Shown in pieces: positions 6,949-14,130 of a DNA stretch of 30,378 nt (position 1 is the first letter of the stretch; the number at the start of each line of letters is the position of its first letter). The notes beneath the pieces were generated by a model. That model had not been told where the DNA came from, searched no databases, and was given only the letters and a program-made list of their open reading frames with translations. Origin of the DNA: Bog-473 sp036491435 (GTDB lineage: Bacteria; Actinomycetota; Acidimicrobiia; Acidimicrobiales; RAAP-2); NCBI GenBank assembly GCA_036491435.1, contig DASXBZ010000021.1, positions 1 to 30,378 on the forward strand, written 5' to 3'. A program made the translations under genes and the position numbers.

Positions 6949-6966
6949 TATCTTGACTTCAAGATA
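6949..6966. promoter_or_regulatory. MarR-type operator palindrome
   Basis: TATCTTGA and TCAAGATA form perfect 8-bp arms with a two-base spacer, a layout typical of MarR sites. A half-site AGTATCTTG is repeated in direct orientation at 6932-6940 and 6947-6955, 15 bp apart. The site lies 44 bp upstream of the ABM gene start, over its expected promoter (TTGAAG-like -35 and AAGATACT-like -10 on the minus strand). Confidence 0.7.
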
Positions 6967-7076
6967 ACATGCGAAACGGAGATGTCAAGGGAGAGATTCG
7001 CATCTCAGCAGACTGCTCCAAACCGGCTTCAACGAGAATTGAGTACCGCCCCAGTCCGCCGGCTTTGCGTCGCCAA

Positions 7077-7244
7077 CTAGAGATGGTTGTGCAGGTTCAC
7101 GATGTCACCGGTCACATCGTTAGACAGCGAGTTGAGGCCGGTGTGGACGGACGCAACTGCGTCCCAGGCATCTTGATGCAGCGCCGAAACACCGCCGAAG
7201 TGCAGGGTTAGAAGCGACAGTGTGAGGACAAGCAAACGAGCCAC
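7077..7244 (-). CDS. Small exported peptide, 55 aa, unknown function
   Basis: The open frame starts with GTG at 7244 and has AAAGGA eight bases upstream, a convincing ribosome site. The product begins MARLLVLTLSLLTLHFGG, a compact signal-peptide-like hydrophobic segment. It continues with about 35 residues rich in His, Asp and Asn, including HQDAWDAVASVHTGLN and ending DIVNLHNHL. Cleavage could fall after GGVSA. I do not recognise a family. It sits alone between the ABM/MarR operon and the divergent acetyltransferase. The small size means chance cannot be excluded, but the Shine-Dalgarno, leader and clean frame argue for a real gene. Confidence 0.5.
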   Translation of the reverse strand: MARLLVLTLSLLTLHFGGVSALHQDAWDAVASVHTGLNSLSNDVTGDIVNLHNHL

Positions 7245-7587
7245 GATGATCCTTTTGAGCTAGGTCACCGCGGGCGTCTCTTTGCCGGGTGACGTTGGGA
7301 ATGACCAACCCGCCACCAACTGAACTTGTCCTGTGTCTCCACCCTTCGTCCGGCTAGCGAGTTGTTGTCCGGTCGTTGTTGAAGGCTGAGTGATGCGGCA
7401 ATCTGCAGACGCACAAGTGGAATCCGCGCACGCCAGGACCGAGGGAGCCGTCGTGGGGATGTCTGCTACTGAAATGCGACCTAGTAGACGGAGTTCATCG
7501 CCCAACGAACCGGATGGAGTCCATAGGTCAGGCGCTTCCTGTCGGACGTCCGGCGCGCACAGATTGGTCCGTGGCACGATAGGTGTT
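7245..7587. other. Intergenic stretch with no supported gene
   Basis: This lies between the small exported peptide gene and the acetyltransferase. The plus-strand frame upstream of the chosen acetyltransferase start is open, but its translation is low-complexity and unlike the family. Nothing else stands out. Confidence 0.4.
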
Positions 7588-8499
7588 GTGCGGACAACCA
7601 CCGGAAGTGAGACGCCTCGCCAGTCCGACAAGGGATGGCGCGTGCGGCCCATGAGGCGCGGCGACATCGAAGGCGCTATCACTGTCATCGAGGCGGCCAA
7701 CGCGTCGGAAGAAGACTCCGACCAGTCGCGCACGCCGCCTAGTGCTGCGCAGCTGGCCGCCAGGCATCGAGCCCACGCCCGCTTTATCGAGCGGGACCCA
7801 GACGGAGCGTGGGTAGCAGTCGCCGACGACGACGAGCCGCTCGGAGTCGCCGAGTCGATCCGCCGTGGGGACTTCTGGGGCCTGTCCATGCTCTTTGTTC
7901 ATCCCGGGTTCCAAAGCCGTGGAGTCGGCCGCCAGCTGCTTGACGCCACTCTCGGCTACGCGTCGGGGGCGCGGGCGCGCATGATCCAGTCCTCCACGGA
8001 TCCGAGGGCCATGCGCCGCTATGCCTTGGCCGGGCTCGCCATGCACCCTGCGGCCTTTGTCAACGGGACCCCTGACCGTCGAGCTATCCCTGCCAGCCTG
8101 GCCGGTCGGCACGGCGACCAGGACGATCTGGAGCTGGTGCAGGAGGTTGAATTCCAGCTCGGCCGTTCTCGTACCGAGGACGTTGCCTTCGGATTGGAGG
8201 ACGACCAATTCCGCCTCGAAGTGGTCGATGAAGGAGTCGGACGGCGGGGTTGGGCGTTGTGGCACCCGGGACGCCTCTTCATGCTCGGAGCGACAGACGA
8301 AGACACCGCCGGCACCCTGCTCTGGCGTTATTTCGCGAGCGAGGAGGGCGCCGTCGTCATCGACGGGCTGACGTCCCATCAGGATTGGGCTTTTTCGGTG
8401 GCCCATACTGCGCGCTTGACGTTGCGGGTTGGCGGAGCCATGTTCGTCGAGGGCATGACCATTCCCGGACCCTGGATTCCTTCGGGTTGGTACTTCTAG
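7588..8499 (+). CDS. GNAT-family N-acetyltransferase, long form
   Basis: 303 aa from the GTG at 7588, chosen because the GNAT domain begins shortly after (WRVRPMRRGDIEGAITVIE). The frame upstream is uninformative, and a CACGAT box ends 7 nt before this GTG. Acetyl-CoA-binding motif A is clear: GLSMLFVHPGFQSRGVGRQLLDATL, with the Q-x-x-G-x-G signature, at about residues 94-118. The C-terminal half (GWALWHPGRLFMLGATDEDTAG, then VIDGLTSHQDWAFSVA) has the look of a second, degenerate GNAT fold, as in tandem-GNAT actinobacterial proteins. The enzyme should transfer acetyl from acetyl-CoA to an amine. The acceptor is unknown. Confidence 0.8.
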   Translation: MRTTTGSETPRQSDKGWRVRPMRRGDIEGAITVIEAANASEEDSDQSRTPPSAAQLAARHRAHARFIERDPDGAWVAVADDDEPLGVAESIRRGDFWGLSMLFVHPGFQSRGVGRQLLDATLGYASGARARMIQSSTDPRAMRRYALAGLAMHPAAFVNGTPDRRAIPASLAGRHGDQDDLELVQEVEFQLGRSRTEDVAFGLEDDQFRLEVVDEGVGRRGWALWHPGRLFMLGATDEDTAGTLLWRYFASEEGAVVIDGLTSHQDWAFSVAHTARLTLRVGGAMFVEGMTIPGPWIPSGWYF

Positions 8500-8679
8500 G
8501 CGAACCCATGGCTCTGACACCGAGCGAACACGCCGAGCGGTACTCAAAAGCGATGACCTTTCGGGAGAGCTCCTCGCTGCGATTAGGGCAGCAATCGCCC
8601 TGCTTTGGTTGCAGGCCGTCGACCGCCCCGTTCGCCGGTTGAGGGTCGGCCCGCTGCTCCTCCCGACGGACCTCATCGA

Positions 8680-8713
8680 CGTCCTATGCCAGTGAACGTC
8701 CTACGCCAGTGAA
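8680..8713. repeat. 17-bp tandem duplication
   Basis: Two adjacent units, CGTCCTATGCCAGTGAA (8680-8696) and CGTCCTACGCCAGTGAA (8697-8713), differ by one base. The right unit overlaps the 3' end of the minus-strand chorismate-lyase-like gene and includes its stop codon. Confidence 0.8.
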
Positions 8714-9210
8714 AGGAAAGGAACCAGCGTCTTGAGGAACCATTCAGTGATGATCATGACCGGAGTCTGGTCGGACTCCAAGCGATAGCTCCTCGCGAGG
8801 AGGCAATTATCGACCGTCACATCGCTGTTTGGTCGAGGGGCACCATCTGGCTCGCCGACACCTTGACGGATGACCGCTATCCCCATTTTGTCAAGCACCC
8901 GACCAATCGGATCGCTGCCGGTCTGGAGCAGGTTCGAGAACCCTGTTGGAAGGCGCCCAACGACAATGACACTCTCGGCGTAGACGTACGAACAGCCGGA
9001 CTTGGCACCCTGAAGAGTGGCCGCGCGTCGAAGCAGTGGTTCACCTTCGTCAACTCGCAGAGGGTTACCTTTATGGGCTTCGATCAACTCATGGTGATTG
9101 GCATTGGCAACGATCTTCTCGTCGACCAGCTGTTCCAAGAAGTCCGTGACTGTGCCGCTCGTCCTGTCCAGAGCAGCCCGAAGATCGAGTCGATTTGTCA
9201 CTGGCACCAT
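8701..9210 (-). CDS. Chorismate-lyase-like (UTRA-like fold) protein
   Basis: 169 aa from the ATG at 9210, which has AGAGG ten bases upstream; a longer open frame adds 20 unlikely residues. The motif layout resembles chorismate pyruvate-lyase relatives of the DUF98 type. An N-terminal part (TDFLEQLVDEKIVAN) is followed by LLRRAATLQGAKSGCSYVYAESVIVVGRLP, then DPIGRVLDKMGIAVIRQGVGEP, and finally LARSYRLESDQTPVMIITEWFL. Family members split chorismate into 4-hydroxybenzoate and pyruvate, or use the same fold only for ligand binding. No ubiquinone- or glycolipid-type genes are nearby, so the substrate is uncertain. Confidence 0.65.
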   Translation of the reverse strand: MVPVTNRLDLRAALDRTSGTVTDFLEQLVDEKIVANANHHELIEAHKGNPLRVDEGEPLLRRAATLQGAKSGCSYVYAESVIVVGRLPTGFSNLLQTGSDPIGRVLDKMGIAVIRQGVGEPDGAPRPNSDVTVDNCLLARSYRLESDQTPVMIITEWFLKTLVPFLSLA

Positions 9211-9331
9211 TGAATCGCACCTCTGCCCTCCGCTGACCGAGGTGGGTGACTTCGAGCCAAAGGACGGCAATTCTCAGGGAGTGACCCGTTCGGCGGGATT
9301 GGGGCGGGCCGACTCTACTCGTGACTTGTTC

Positions 9332-9628
9332 TCAGGGCGCAGGGTACATGCCAACGAGCTCGCCGGCCATCACGAGGGGGCCGTCTTCGCACCGCTCAGC
9401 AACTCCTTCGGCAAAGGAGCGAAAAGCCTCGATCTTGTCGAGAGGGTTGTCAGCACCTTCGATCACCGCCACGTGGACGAAGGTTCGATCGTCCACCCGG
9501 CTCGTGCTGTAGCGCAGCCCTTCAGGGCCGGTCGCTGCGAGCTCCGTGTAGACGGCACGGACAAGCCGGAGGTTCTCGTCCAACGACTCCGGCTTGACCC
9601 TGTAGCGCACGACCACCGTTCGACTCAT
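9332..9628 (-). CDS. ABM-like small monooxygenase-fold protein
   Basis: 98 aa from the ATG at 9628, which overlaps the upstream gene's stop as TGATG. It begins SRTVVVRYRVKPESLDENLRLV and continues with GPEGLRYSTSRVDDRTFVHVAVIEG and LDKIEAFRSFAEGVAERCE, a dimeric alpha/beta-barrel (ABM/quinol-monooxygenase-like) pattern. It is last in the four-gene ArsR operon (9332-10782). Members often protect against or modify small aromatic compounds. The role here is inference from neighbours. Confidence 0.75.
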   Translation of the reverse strand: MSRTVVVRYRVKPESLDENLRLVRAVYTELAATGPEGLRYSTSRVDDRTFVHVAVIEGADNPLDKIEAFRSFAEGVAERCEDGPLVMAGELVGMYPAP

Positions 9629-10029
9629 CACTTTGCTCGCATCTTGTTGTTGCGGGCGTCGTGGGTCACCTCGGCCAGTCCGAGCTCCTCCAGCAACGGT
9701 GGCAAATACATGCCGAAGCGTCCCCGATAGCCCTTCTTTAATCCATACCATCCCCCAACGGGATTGTCCGGCGAGCGACCCCAAGCCTCGACGGTCCCTT
9801 CCACCGCCGGCTTCTGTTCGTCCGCCGCTCCAAGAGACACCCAGTCCCTGGCCTCCTCGAGCCACGCATGTAGATCGTCAATCGCTCGCAACTGATACGT
9901 CAGTTTGGTGGAGCCGACCTGGCAGACCAGCTGTGGCGGGTCCGCCGACTCGTCCCGATAGATCGTGTACTGCGACGACCCAGGCGGCGTCTTGAGCACC
10001 CATGGGTCGTCCTTTGTTCCCTCAGCCAT
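9628..10029 (-). CDS. Conserved hypothetical protein in the ArsR operon
   Basis: 133 aa from the ATG at 10029, which has an excellent AGGAG upstream and lies one base after the SRPBCC stop codon. It begins MAEGTKDDPWVLKTPPGSSQ. Further conserved-looking segments are DPPQLVCQVGSTKLTYQLRAIDDLHAWLEE, ADEQKPAVEGTVEAWGRSPDNPVGGWYGLKKG and RGRFGMYLPPLLEELGLAEV. I recognise this as a widespread actinobacterial protein of unknown function (possibly DUF6855, from memory). No membrane segment or catalytic motif is visible. Its stop overlaps the start of the downstream ABM gene by one base, so translation is coupled. Confidence 0.85.
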   Translation of the reverse strand: MAEGTKDDPWVLKTPPGSSQYTIYRDESADPPQLVCQVGSTKLTYQLRAIDDLHAWLEEARDWVSLGAADEQKPAVEGTVEAWGRSPDNPVGGWYGLKKGYRGRFGMYLPPLLEELGLAEVTHDARNNKMRAK

Positions 10030-10030
10030 T

Positions 10031-10474
10031 TCATGCTCCTTTTTCCATTGCCACTCGGACATAGGGCACGAGCGATTCCCACCCGGCCCGATTGCGCCCC
10101 TGCAGTTCTGGCCCCCGCTGGCCCAGGCGCTCCCAGCCCGACTGTTCGATCTCCACCTTGGTCCGAGCACCCTCAAGGGGGATGAACCTGACCTCGACGT
10201 CCGTGGCGGCTTCCGGTCCGACACCGAGATGCCAGCGATACCCAAGCTGATCGGGCGGGTGCCAAGCGGTGACCACGCCCCAATCAATCTCCCCGCCTTG
10301 CCCGGTGCGCTCGTAGATACGGCCGCCGACGCGACCTTCGAATACCACCGCGGTGGGCTCGCCACTGATGGTGTGGTCCGGCGGCCACCAGGTGCCGATC
10401 CGTTCGGTCCAAATTGCAAAGGCGTGTTCAATGGTGCACGCAACCTCGAAGTCGATCCGCACCGATTCACTCAT
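10031..10474 (-). CDS. SRPBCC (AHSA1/START-like) protein
   Basis: 147 aa from the ATG at 10474, which overlaps the arsR-like stop as ATGA. The helix-grip fold is recognisable from IDFEVACTIEHAFAIWTERIGTWWP at the start, then VFEGRVGGRIYERTGQGGEIDWGVVTAWHPPDQLGYRWHLG, ATDVEVRFIPLEGARTKVEIEQSGWE, and a C-terminal helix (RAGWESLVPYV). AHSA1-type proteins bind hydrophobic small molecules in a deep cavity. ArsR regulators paired with SRPBCC proteins are a common actinobacterial arrangement, often linked to organic toxins or lipid stress. The ligand is unknown. Confidence 0.88.
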   Translation of the reverse strand: MSESVRIDFEVACTIEHAFAIWTERIGTWWPPDHTISGEPTAVVFEGRVGGRIYERTGQGGEIDWGVVTAWHPPDQLGYRWHLGVGPEAATDVEVRFIPLEGARTKVEIEQSGWERLGQRGPELQGRNRAGWESLVPYVRVAMEKGA

Positions 10475-10782
10475 GACTGCTTCTTGTTCTCCGCCACGAT
10501 GCGGAACCGCGTGGCTGCTGCCCCCCACACTGCCTCGAGGTACTCGCGGATTGCCTCCGCGCCTTCATGTTGTAGGCGATAGATGCGCCGCGTTCCCTCC
10601 GCTCGCTCGGCCACCAAACCAGCCGTCTTCAGGAGACGCAGGTGTCGAGAGACGGCGGGGCGACTGATTGGAAGGGAATCGGCCAATTGGCCCACGGCGA
10701 GGTCCCCTCCGCTGAGTAGGCGCAAGATCTCCCTTCGGTGCGCGTCCCCTAATGCCTCGAACGGGTCCGACCTCGGTAACAT
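10471..10782 (-). CDS. ArsR-family transcriptional regulator
   Basis: 103 aa from the ATG at 10782. A TTG six codons earlier is less likely because it falls inside the operator. The winged helix is typical: DPFEALGDAHRREILRLLSGGDLAVGQLADSLPISRPAVSRHLRLLKTAGLVAERAEGTRRIYRL. No ELCVCDL-type metal-binding cysteines are present, so this is not an arsenic or metal sensor of the classical kind. It fits the subgroup found beside SRPBCC proteins. It leads the four-gene operon, with GTAAC/GTTAC repeats over its promoter. Confidence 0.9.
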   Translation of the reverse strand: MLPRSDPFEALGDAHRREILRLLSGGDLAVGQLADSLPISRPAVSRHLRLLKTAGLVAERAEGTRRIYRLQHEGAEAIREYLEAVWGAAATRFRIVAENKKQS

Positions 10783-10808
10783 GCTTGTTACGGTAACCAA
10801 GAGGTTAC
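10775..10808. promoter_or_regulatory. ArsR-type operator cluster
   Basis: GTAACC (10793-10798) and GGTTAC (10803-10808) form perfect arms around AAGA. GTAAC (10776-10780) and GTTAC (10787-10791) form a second pair across the start codon, and a further TTAC lies at 10812-10815. Overlapping palindromes at this spot suggest cooperative autorepression by the ArsR-type protein. Confidence 0.65.
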
Positions 10809-10853
10809 TGATTACGCAAGCCGCTCAGTACGTGCCCCTTCGCCGGGAGTGCA

Positions 10854-11834
10854 TTATGCCGAGTGAGCGACTACTCCCGGCCCAAGCCGTCTGCGAAGAT
10901 CCGCTTCGAAGTCCCTCACGGCCTCTCCAGCGTGTTGTTCCTTTAGCCGGTGGAGCGTGGTGTAGCCCGATTCGCGCTCGGCGTCCCATTCGTCCGCAAA
11001 CCGACCGGTCTCGATCTCCTCGGCCGTAGACCGCATCGTGGTCAGCAAGTCGAGATGGTCGTAGCGTCCCCGACGTGTGAGCTGACCATACTGACTCGTC
11101 GGGGAATGGAACTCCGACTGGACGGCGTAGCCGACTTCACGTAGTAGCCGGTAGGTCCGTTCGACCTCTCCCGAGAGCACCAGTTCGGTAACGATCGCCT
11201 CCAGGGGAATCCCGTGTTCAAGCATGGTTTGGACGAAGGCGTTGTTCACTGCGGTAAGCGCCGGGGACAGCACCTGCTCGACCCCAAGATCCAGGACTGC
11301 TTCTTGCTGGGGTGTCAGCTCAATAGCTCCCTGCTTGAGACCACCGATCGCGTAAGCGACTGCGAGCAGTCGTCCAAGTGCACGGCCAGTGGCATTGCGA
11401 TGCACGCCGACCGCGGTGATGAATCCGACACCTTCCTCATAGCAGCGACGCACTTCAGGGCCGAGCATGCGCGGCGCCACGATTCCGGAGTCTCCCGGAG
11501 GGTCGAGCCGCCCGAAGGCCAGGGTGTAGCCACTGGCCACGACGACGCATGAGGTGGGCCCCGGTCGCACATCTAGGAGCGGCACCACGTCGTCGGGAAC
11601 GAGGATGCAGATCACGTCGGCGTCTCCCGCCTCGCTCAGATCGTGAACGGAAAAGCCGTCGGCGGCGGCCTGCTCGGCGCTGGCGTCCGCCCGCACGCAT
11701 ACGACTGGCTCGCAGCTGCTGTCACGGAGGTTGAGCGCCCAGGAGCGGCCTTGGTTGCCGTAGCCAACCACAGCCACGGTCTCCGCGGCGAGCATTCCTG
11801 GATCGGCGTCTTTTTCGTAGTAGATCGTGGTCAT
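10854..11834 (-). CDS. Ketol-acid reductoisomerase-like protein, orphan
   Basis: 326 aa. Residues 19-30 (TVAVVGYGNQGR) are an NAD(P)-binding Rossmann motif of the IlvC type. The segment PRMLGPEVRRCYEEGVGF corresponds to the KARI region before the active site, and the C-terminal helical knot contains EAVLDLGVEQVLSPA (Asp182 and Glu186), matching the metal-binding D-x-x-x-E of KARI. By eye, the last conserved Glu pair (E-x-x-x-E in class I KARI) is only half kept: Glu217 is present and the position four on is Ser. True IlvC converts acetolactate to dihydroxyisovalerate in branched-chain amino-acid synthesis, but no ilvBN or leu genes are nearby. A different keto-acid substrate is plausible. The ArsR operon starts 71 bp downstream on the same strand. 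Confidence 0.75.
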   Translation of the reverse strand: MTTIYYEKDADPGMLAAETVAVVGYGNQGRSWALNLRDSSCEPVVCVRADASAEQAAADGFSVHDLSEAGDADVICILVPDDVVPLLDVRPGPTSCVVVASGYTLAFGRLDPPGDSGIVAPRMLGPEVRRCYEEGVGFITAVGVHRNATGRALGRLLAVAYAIGGLKQGAIELTPQQEAVLDLGVEQVLSPALTAVNNAFVQTMLEHGIPLEAIVTELVLSGEVERTYRLLREVGYAVQSEFHSPTSQYGQLTRRGRYDHLDLLTTMRSTAEEIETGRFADEWDAERESGYTTLHRLKEQHAGEAVRDFEADLRRRLGPGVVAHSA

Positions 11835-12139
11835 CGCCTCATCATCGCGCGACGACCTGAGCGTCCGACGAGCAACGACCTCTTCCCATGCCGCCCGATA
11901 GCCGGGTCAGGGGGGCCGTGTATGAACCCAGAGGGTGGCCCGCTGCGATAGGTCCCACCACCATTCCCTCAAACGCGATTCCATTGATGCGATCGAAATC
12001 CCGATCAGCGACAACGTTGCCGGCACCCCAATTGGTCTGTGCTGGATTGATCTGTGCTGGAAGTGTTGGGCTATGCGACCCTGCAACAGGCCGTCGGCTC
12101 ATGGTCGTCAGCTTGGGATTCAAGCGCGATACATCCCAG
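11835..12139. other. Intergenic stretch with a short tandem repeat
   Basis: About 300 bp between the KARI-like and methyltransferase genes, both on the minus strand. Open frames exist but none resembles a known protein. It holds the 15-bp tandem repeat at 12031-12060. Confidence 0.4.
12031..12060 (+). repeat. 15-bp tandem duplication
   Basis: ATTGGTCTGTGCTGG (12031-12045) is followed directly by ATTGATCTGTGCTGG (12046-12060), with one mismatch. Likely replication slippage in noncoding DNA. Confidence 0.75.
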
Positions 12140-12913
12140 TCAGGCTGGACTCCGTCCGAGCGTCGCAACCAGGCTGACCATAGGGGGTGAGCCAAGGTAG
12201 GCGTCCCAGTAGCCAGGCGGGAACGAGGAGAGCCCTTCTGGCGCGACCGTCGGCATCACCCAGTCGAACGAGGTGAACCCGGCGACCCTGAACTCACTTT
12301 TGTAGGCGTCGGTCGGCAGGTAGTAGTTATCAATCTCGAACACGGTTCCGTCCGCGTTGTAAAACCGATAGGTGATCGTGCTGCCTTCCAGCGGTTCCTC
12401 CACACCGAACTTCTCGAACCCATACGGCCGATAACAGTCGAAGTGAGTGGGGGGATTGTCCGGGTAGTCGTTGCAGCCGATAACACGTCCACCGGGACGA
12501 AGGAGTCTGGCCGCGCTCTTCACCAGCGATCGCAGCTCGGCACGACTGCGGGCGTAGTTGAAGAGAAACGAGCAGAGGGCGACGTCGAAGCGCTCGTCGA
12601 TATCCACCGTCGCTACATCGGCTACGACATACTCCGCGCCGAGAGGCTCATCCTCCTCGGCTTGTCGAGCAAGGGAAACCATCTCGGGCGAGATGTCAAC
12701 ACCGACCACGCGGGCGGCACCTCGGCGAAGAAGCTTGCGGGAGTAAATGCCCTCGCCGCAGGCGAGATCCACGACCGAACGCCCTGAAAGATCCGGAAGG
12801 AGCGCGAACATCGAGTGCTCCTCGATGTGGAGGCGGAAGGGCAGCCGCTTGGACTCCTGGTACTCCCGGCCGATGCCGTCGTACTCGGTTGCCACGTGAT
12901 CGAAATCGGACAT
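12140..12913 (-). CDS. Class I SAM-dependent methyltransferase, ToxA-like
   Basis: 257 aa. Motif I is SVVDLACGEGIYSRKLLRRGAARVVGVDISPEMV (about residues 46-79), followed by YVVADVATVDIDERFDVALCSFLFNY and LLRPGGRVIGCNDYP. The start (YDGIGREYQESKRLPFRLHIEEHSM) and the C-terminal ADGTVFEIDNYYLP resemble the toxoflavin-type (ToxA) methyltransferase group. The enzyme should move a methyl from S-adenosylmethionine to a small molecule. AGGT precedes the ATG, and a TACGAT box lies a little further upstream. It appears to be a single-gene unit, divergent from the antibiotic-kinase-like gene. Confidence 0.82.
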   Translation of the reverse strand: MSDFDHVATEYDGIGREYQESKRLPFRLHIEEHSMFALLPDLSGRSVVDLACGEGIYSRKLLRRGAARVVGVDISPEMVSLARQAEEDEPLGAEYVVADVATVDIDERFDVALCSFLFNYARSRAELRSLVKSAARLLRPGGRVIGCNDYPDNPPTHFDCYRPYGFEKFGVEEPLEGSTITYRFYNADGTVFEIDNYYLPTDAYKSEFRVAGFTSFDWVMPTVAPEGLSSFPPGYWDAYLGSPPMVSLVATLGRSPA

Positions 12914-13133
12914 TTACCTGTCGATCGTACCCATCGGTCGAATTTCGTCCATGTCGAAGTTTTTACGGCCTTAGTTGGACAAAGTCCTTCTCCTATCTGG
13001 TGGGTTACCTTCCCGAGACAACTTCATGCCCCCGTTTGCCTGCTCGGCGGCATCTCGCTCATCTCAAGATGGCGAACCCCACAGCGTTTTGCACGACCAG
13101 CCCGCAGCTTCAGTTTGATGTGAGAATCCGATT

Positions 13134-14036
13134 GTGATCGAGGTGCCCGCCATAGTGCGCAACAAGGCTCGGGCGGCAGGCGCCGAAGACTGGCTCGAGC
13201 GACTGCCCTTAGTTGTCTCGAGCCTGGAGGCTGACTGGTCGATCGTCGTGGGGCGCCCGTACGGCGGCGGGTCTGAGGCCTTCGTGGCCGAAGCGACCTG
13301 CGCGGACGGAACCTCGGCGGTCCTAAAAGTGCTGGTGCCCGGCGCTGGAAACGACTCTTCCAACGAGGCGACCGTGCTCCGTCTCGCCGGCGGGGATGGA
13401 TGCCCCGCGCTGTATCGATACGACGCTGACCGGGGCGCCCTGCTGATCGAGCGATTGGGCCGTCCCATGTATGAACTCGGCATCCCACTCTCGCGCCGCC
13501 TCGAAATTCTTTGCGACACCGCCGCCCGCATATGGCGGCCGGCGCCGGATTGTGGGCTGCCTACGGGTGCCGAGAAGGCCCGGTGGCTCGCCGACTTCAT
13601 CGTGAAGCTGTGGGATGAACTCGATCACCCATGCTCCGAGAAGGCGGTCGACGGCGCTGTTGCCTTTGCCCGACGGCGCGAAAAGGCGCACCGCGACGAA
13701 AGAGCCGTATTGGTGCACGGCGATGTGCACCAATTGAACGCGCTCCAGAGCGACGGAGGCTTCAAGCTGGTCGATCCCGACGGTCTCATTGCTGAGGCCG
13801 AGTACGACCTAGGCATCCTCATGCGTGGAGATCCCGTCGAGTTGCTGGCCGGGGACCCGTTAGATCGGGTCCGGTGGCTGGCCGCCCGGACAGGGCTCGA
13901 TCCCGTCGCGACATGGGAGTGGGGCGTAATCGAGCGGCTGTCGACCGGACTGCTATGCACTCAGATCCAGTTGCAGCCACTCGGCAGCGACACACTCCGG
14001 GCAGCCGAGGCCGTCGCCGGTGTGTCGATCTCGTAG
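13134..14036 (+). CDS. Aminoglycoside/hydroxyurea phosphotransferase, APH(6)-like
   Basis: 300 aa, typical of the streptomycin 6-kinase/hydroxyurea kinase family (APH_6_hur). The N-lobe has GGGSEAFVAEA and AVLKVLVPG (Lys65), and the phosphotransfer loop is VLVHGDVHQLNAL (His195, Asp197, Asn202). The metal site is KLVDPDG (Asp214), followed by EYDLGILMRGDP. Such kinases inactivate streptomycin-like drugs by phosphorylation, but chromosomal actinobacterial members often have unknown targets. The start is GTG with no Shine-Dalgarno. A GAGAAT box ends six bases before it, so a leaderless message is likely. Confidence 0.85.
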   Translation: MIEVPAIVRNKARAAGAEDWLERLPLVVSSLEADWSIVVGRPYGGGSEAFVAEATCADGTSAVLKVLVPGAGNDSSNEATVLRLAGGDGCPALYRYDADRGALLIERLGRPMYELGIPLSRRLEILCDTAARIWRPAPDCGLPTGAEKARWLADFIVKLWDELDHPCSEKAVDGAVAFARRREKAHRDERAVLVHGDVHQLNALQSDGGFKLVDPDGLIAEAEYDLGILMRGDPVELLAGDPLDRVRWLAARTGLDPVATWEWGVIERLSTGLLCTQIQLQPLGSDTLRAAEAVAGVSIS

Positions 14037-14130
14037 GTTGGGCGCTCCCGATCAAAGGAGCAGACCGACGGCGTCGCCCGGCCGCGCCCGTCCCCCGGAA
14101 CATGGTCATTCGTCGCCTTACTCTGTGCGT

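Noticed and set aside
7260..7889. Minus-strand 209-residue open frame
   Set aside because: It overlaps the well-supported GNAT gene, has no ribosome site, and its translation is low-complexity Ser/Pro/Arg-rich without motifs.
8508..8642. Possible short plus-strand gene after the acetyltransferase
   Set aside because: The ATG-started frame gives about 44 residues with no ribosome site or motif. A neighbouring frame reads as a helical peptide but has no start codon.
7528..8676. Minus-strand 382-residue open frame
   Set aside because: It is antisense to the acetyltransferase, whose acetyl-CoA motif is clear, and it has no recognisable domain.
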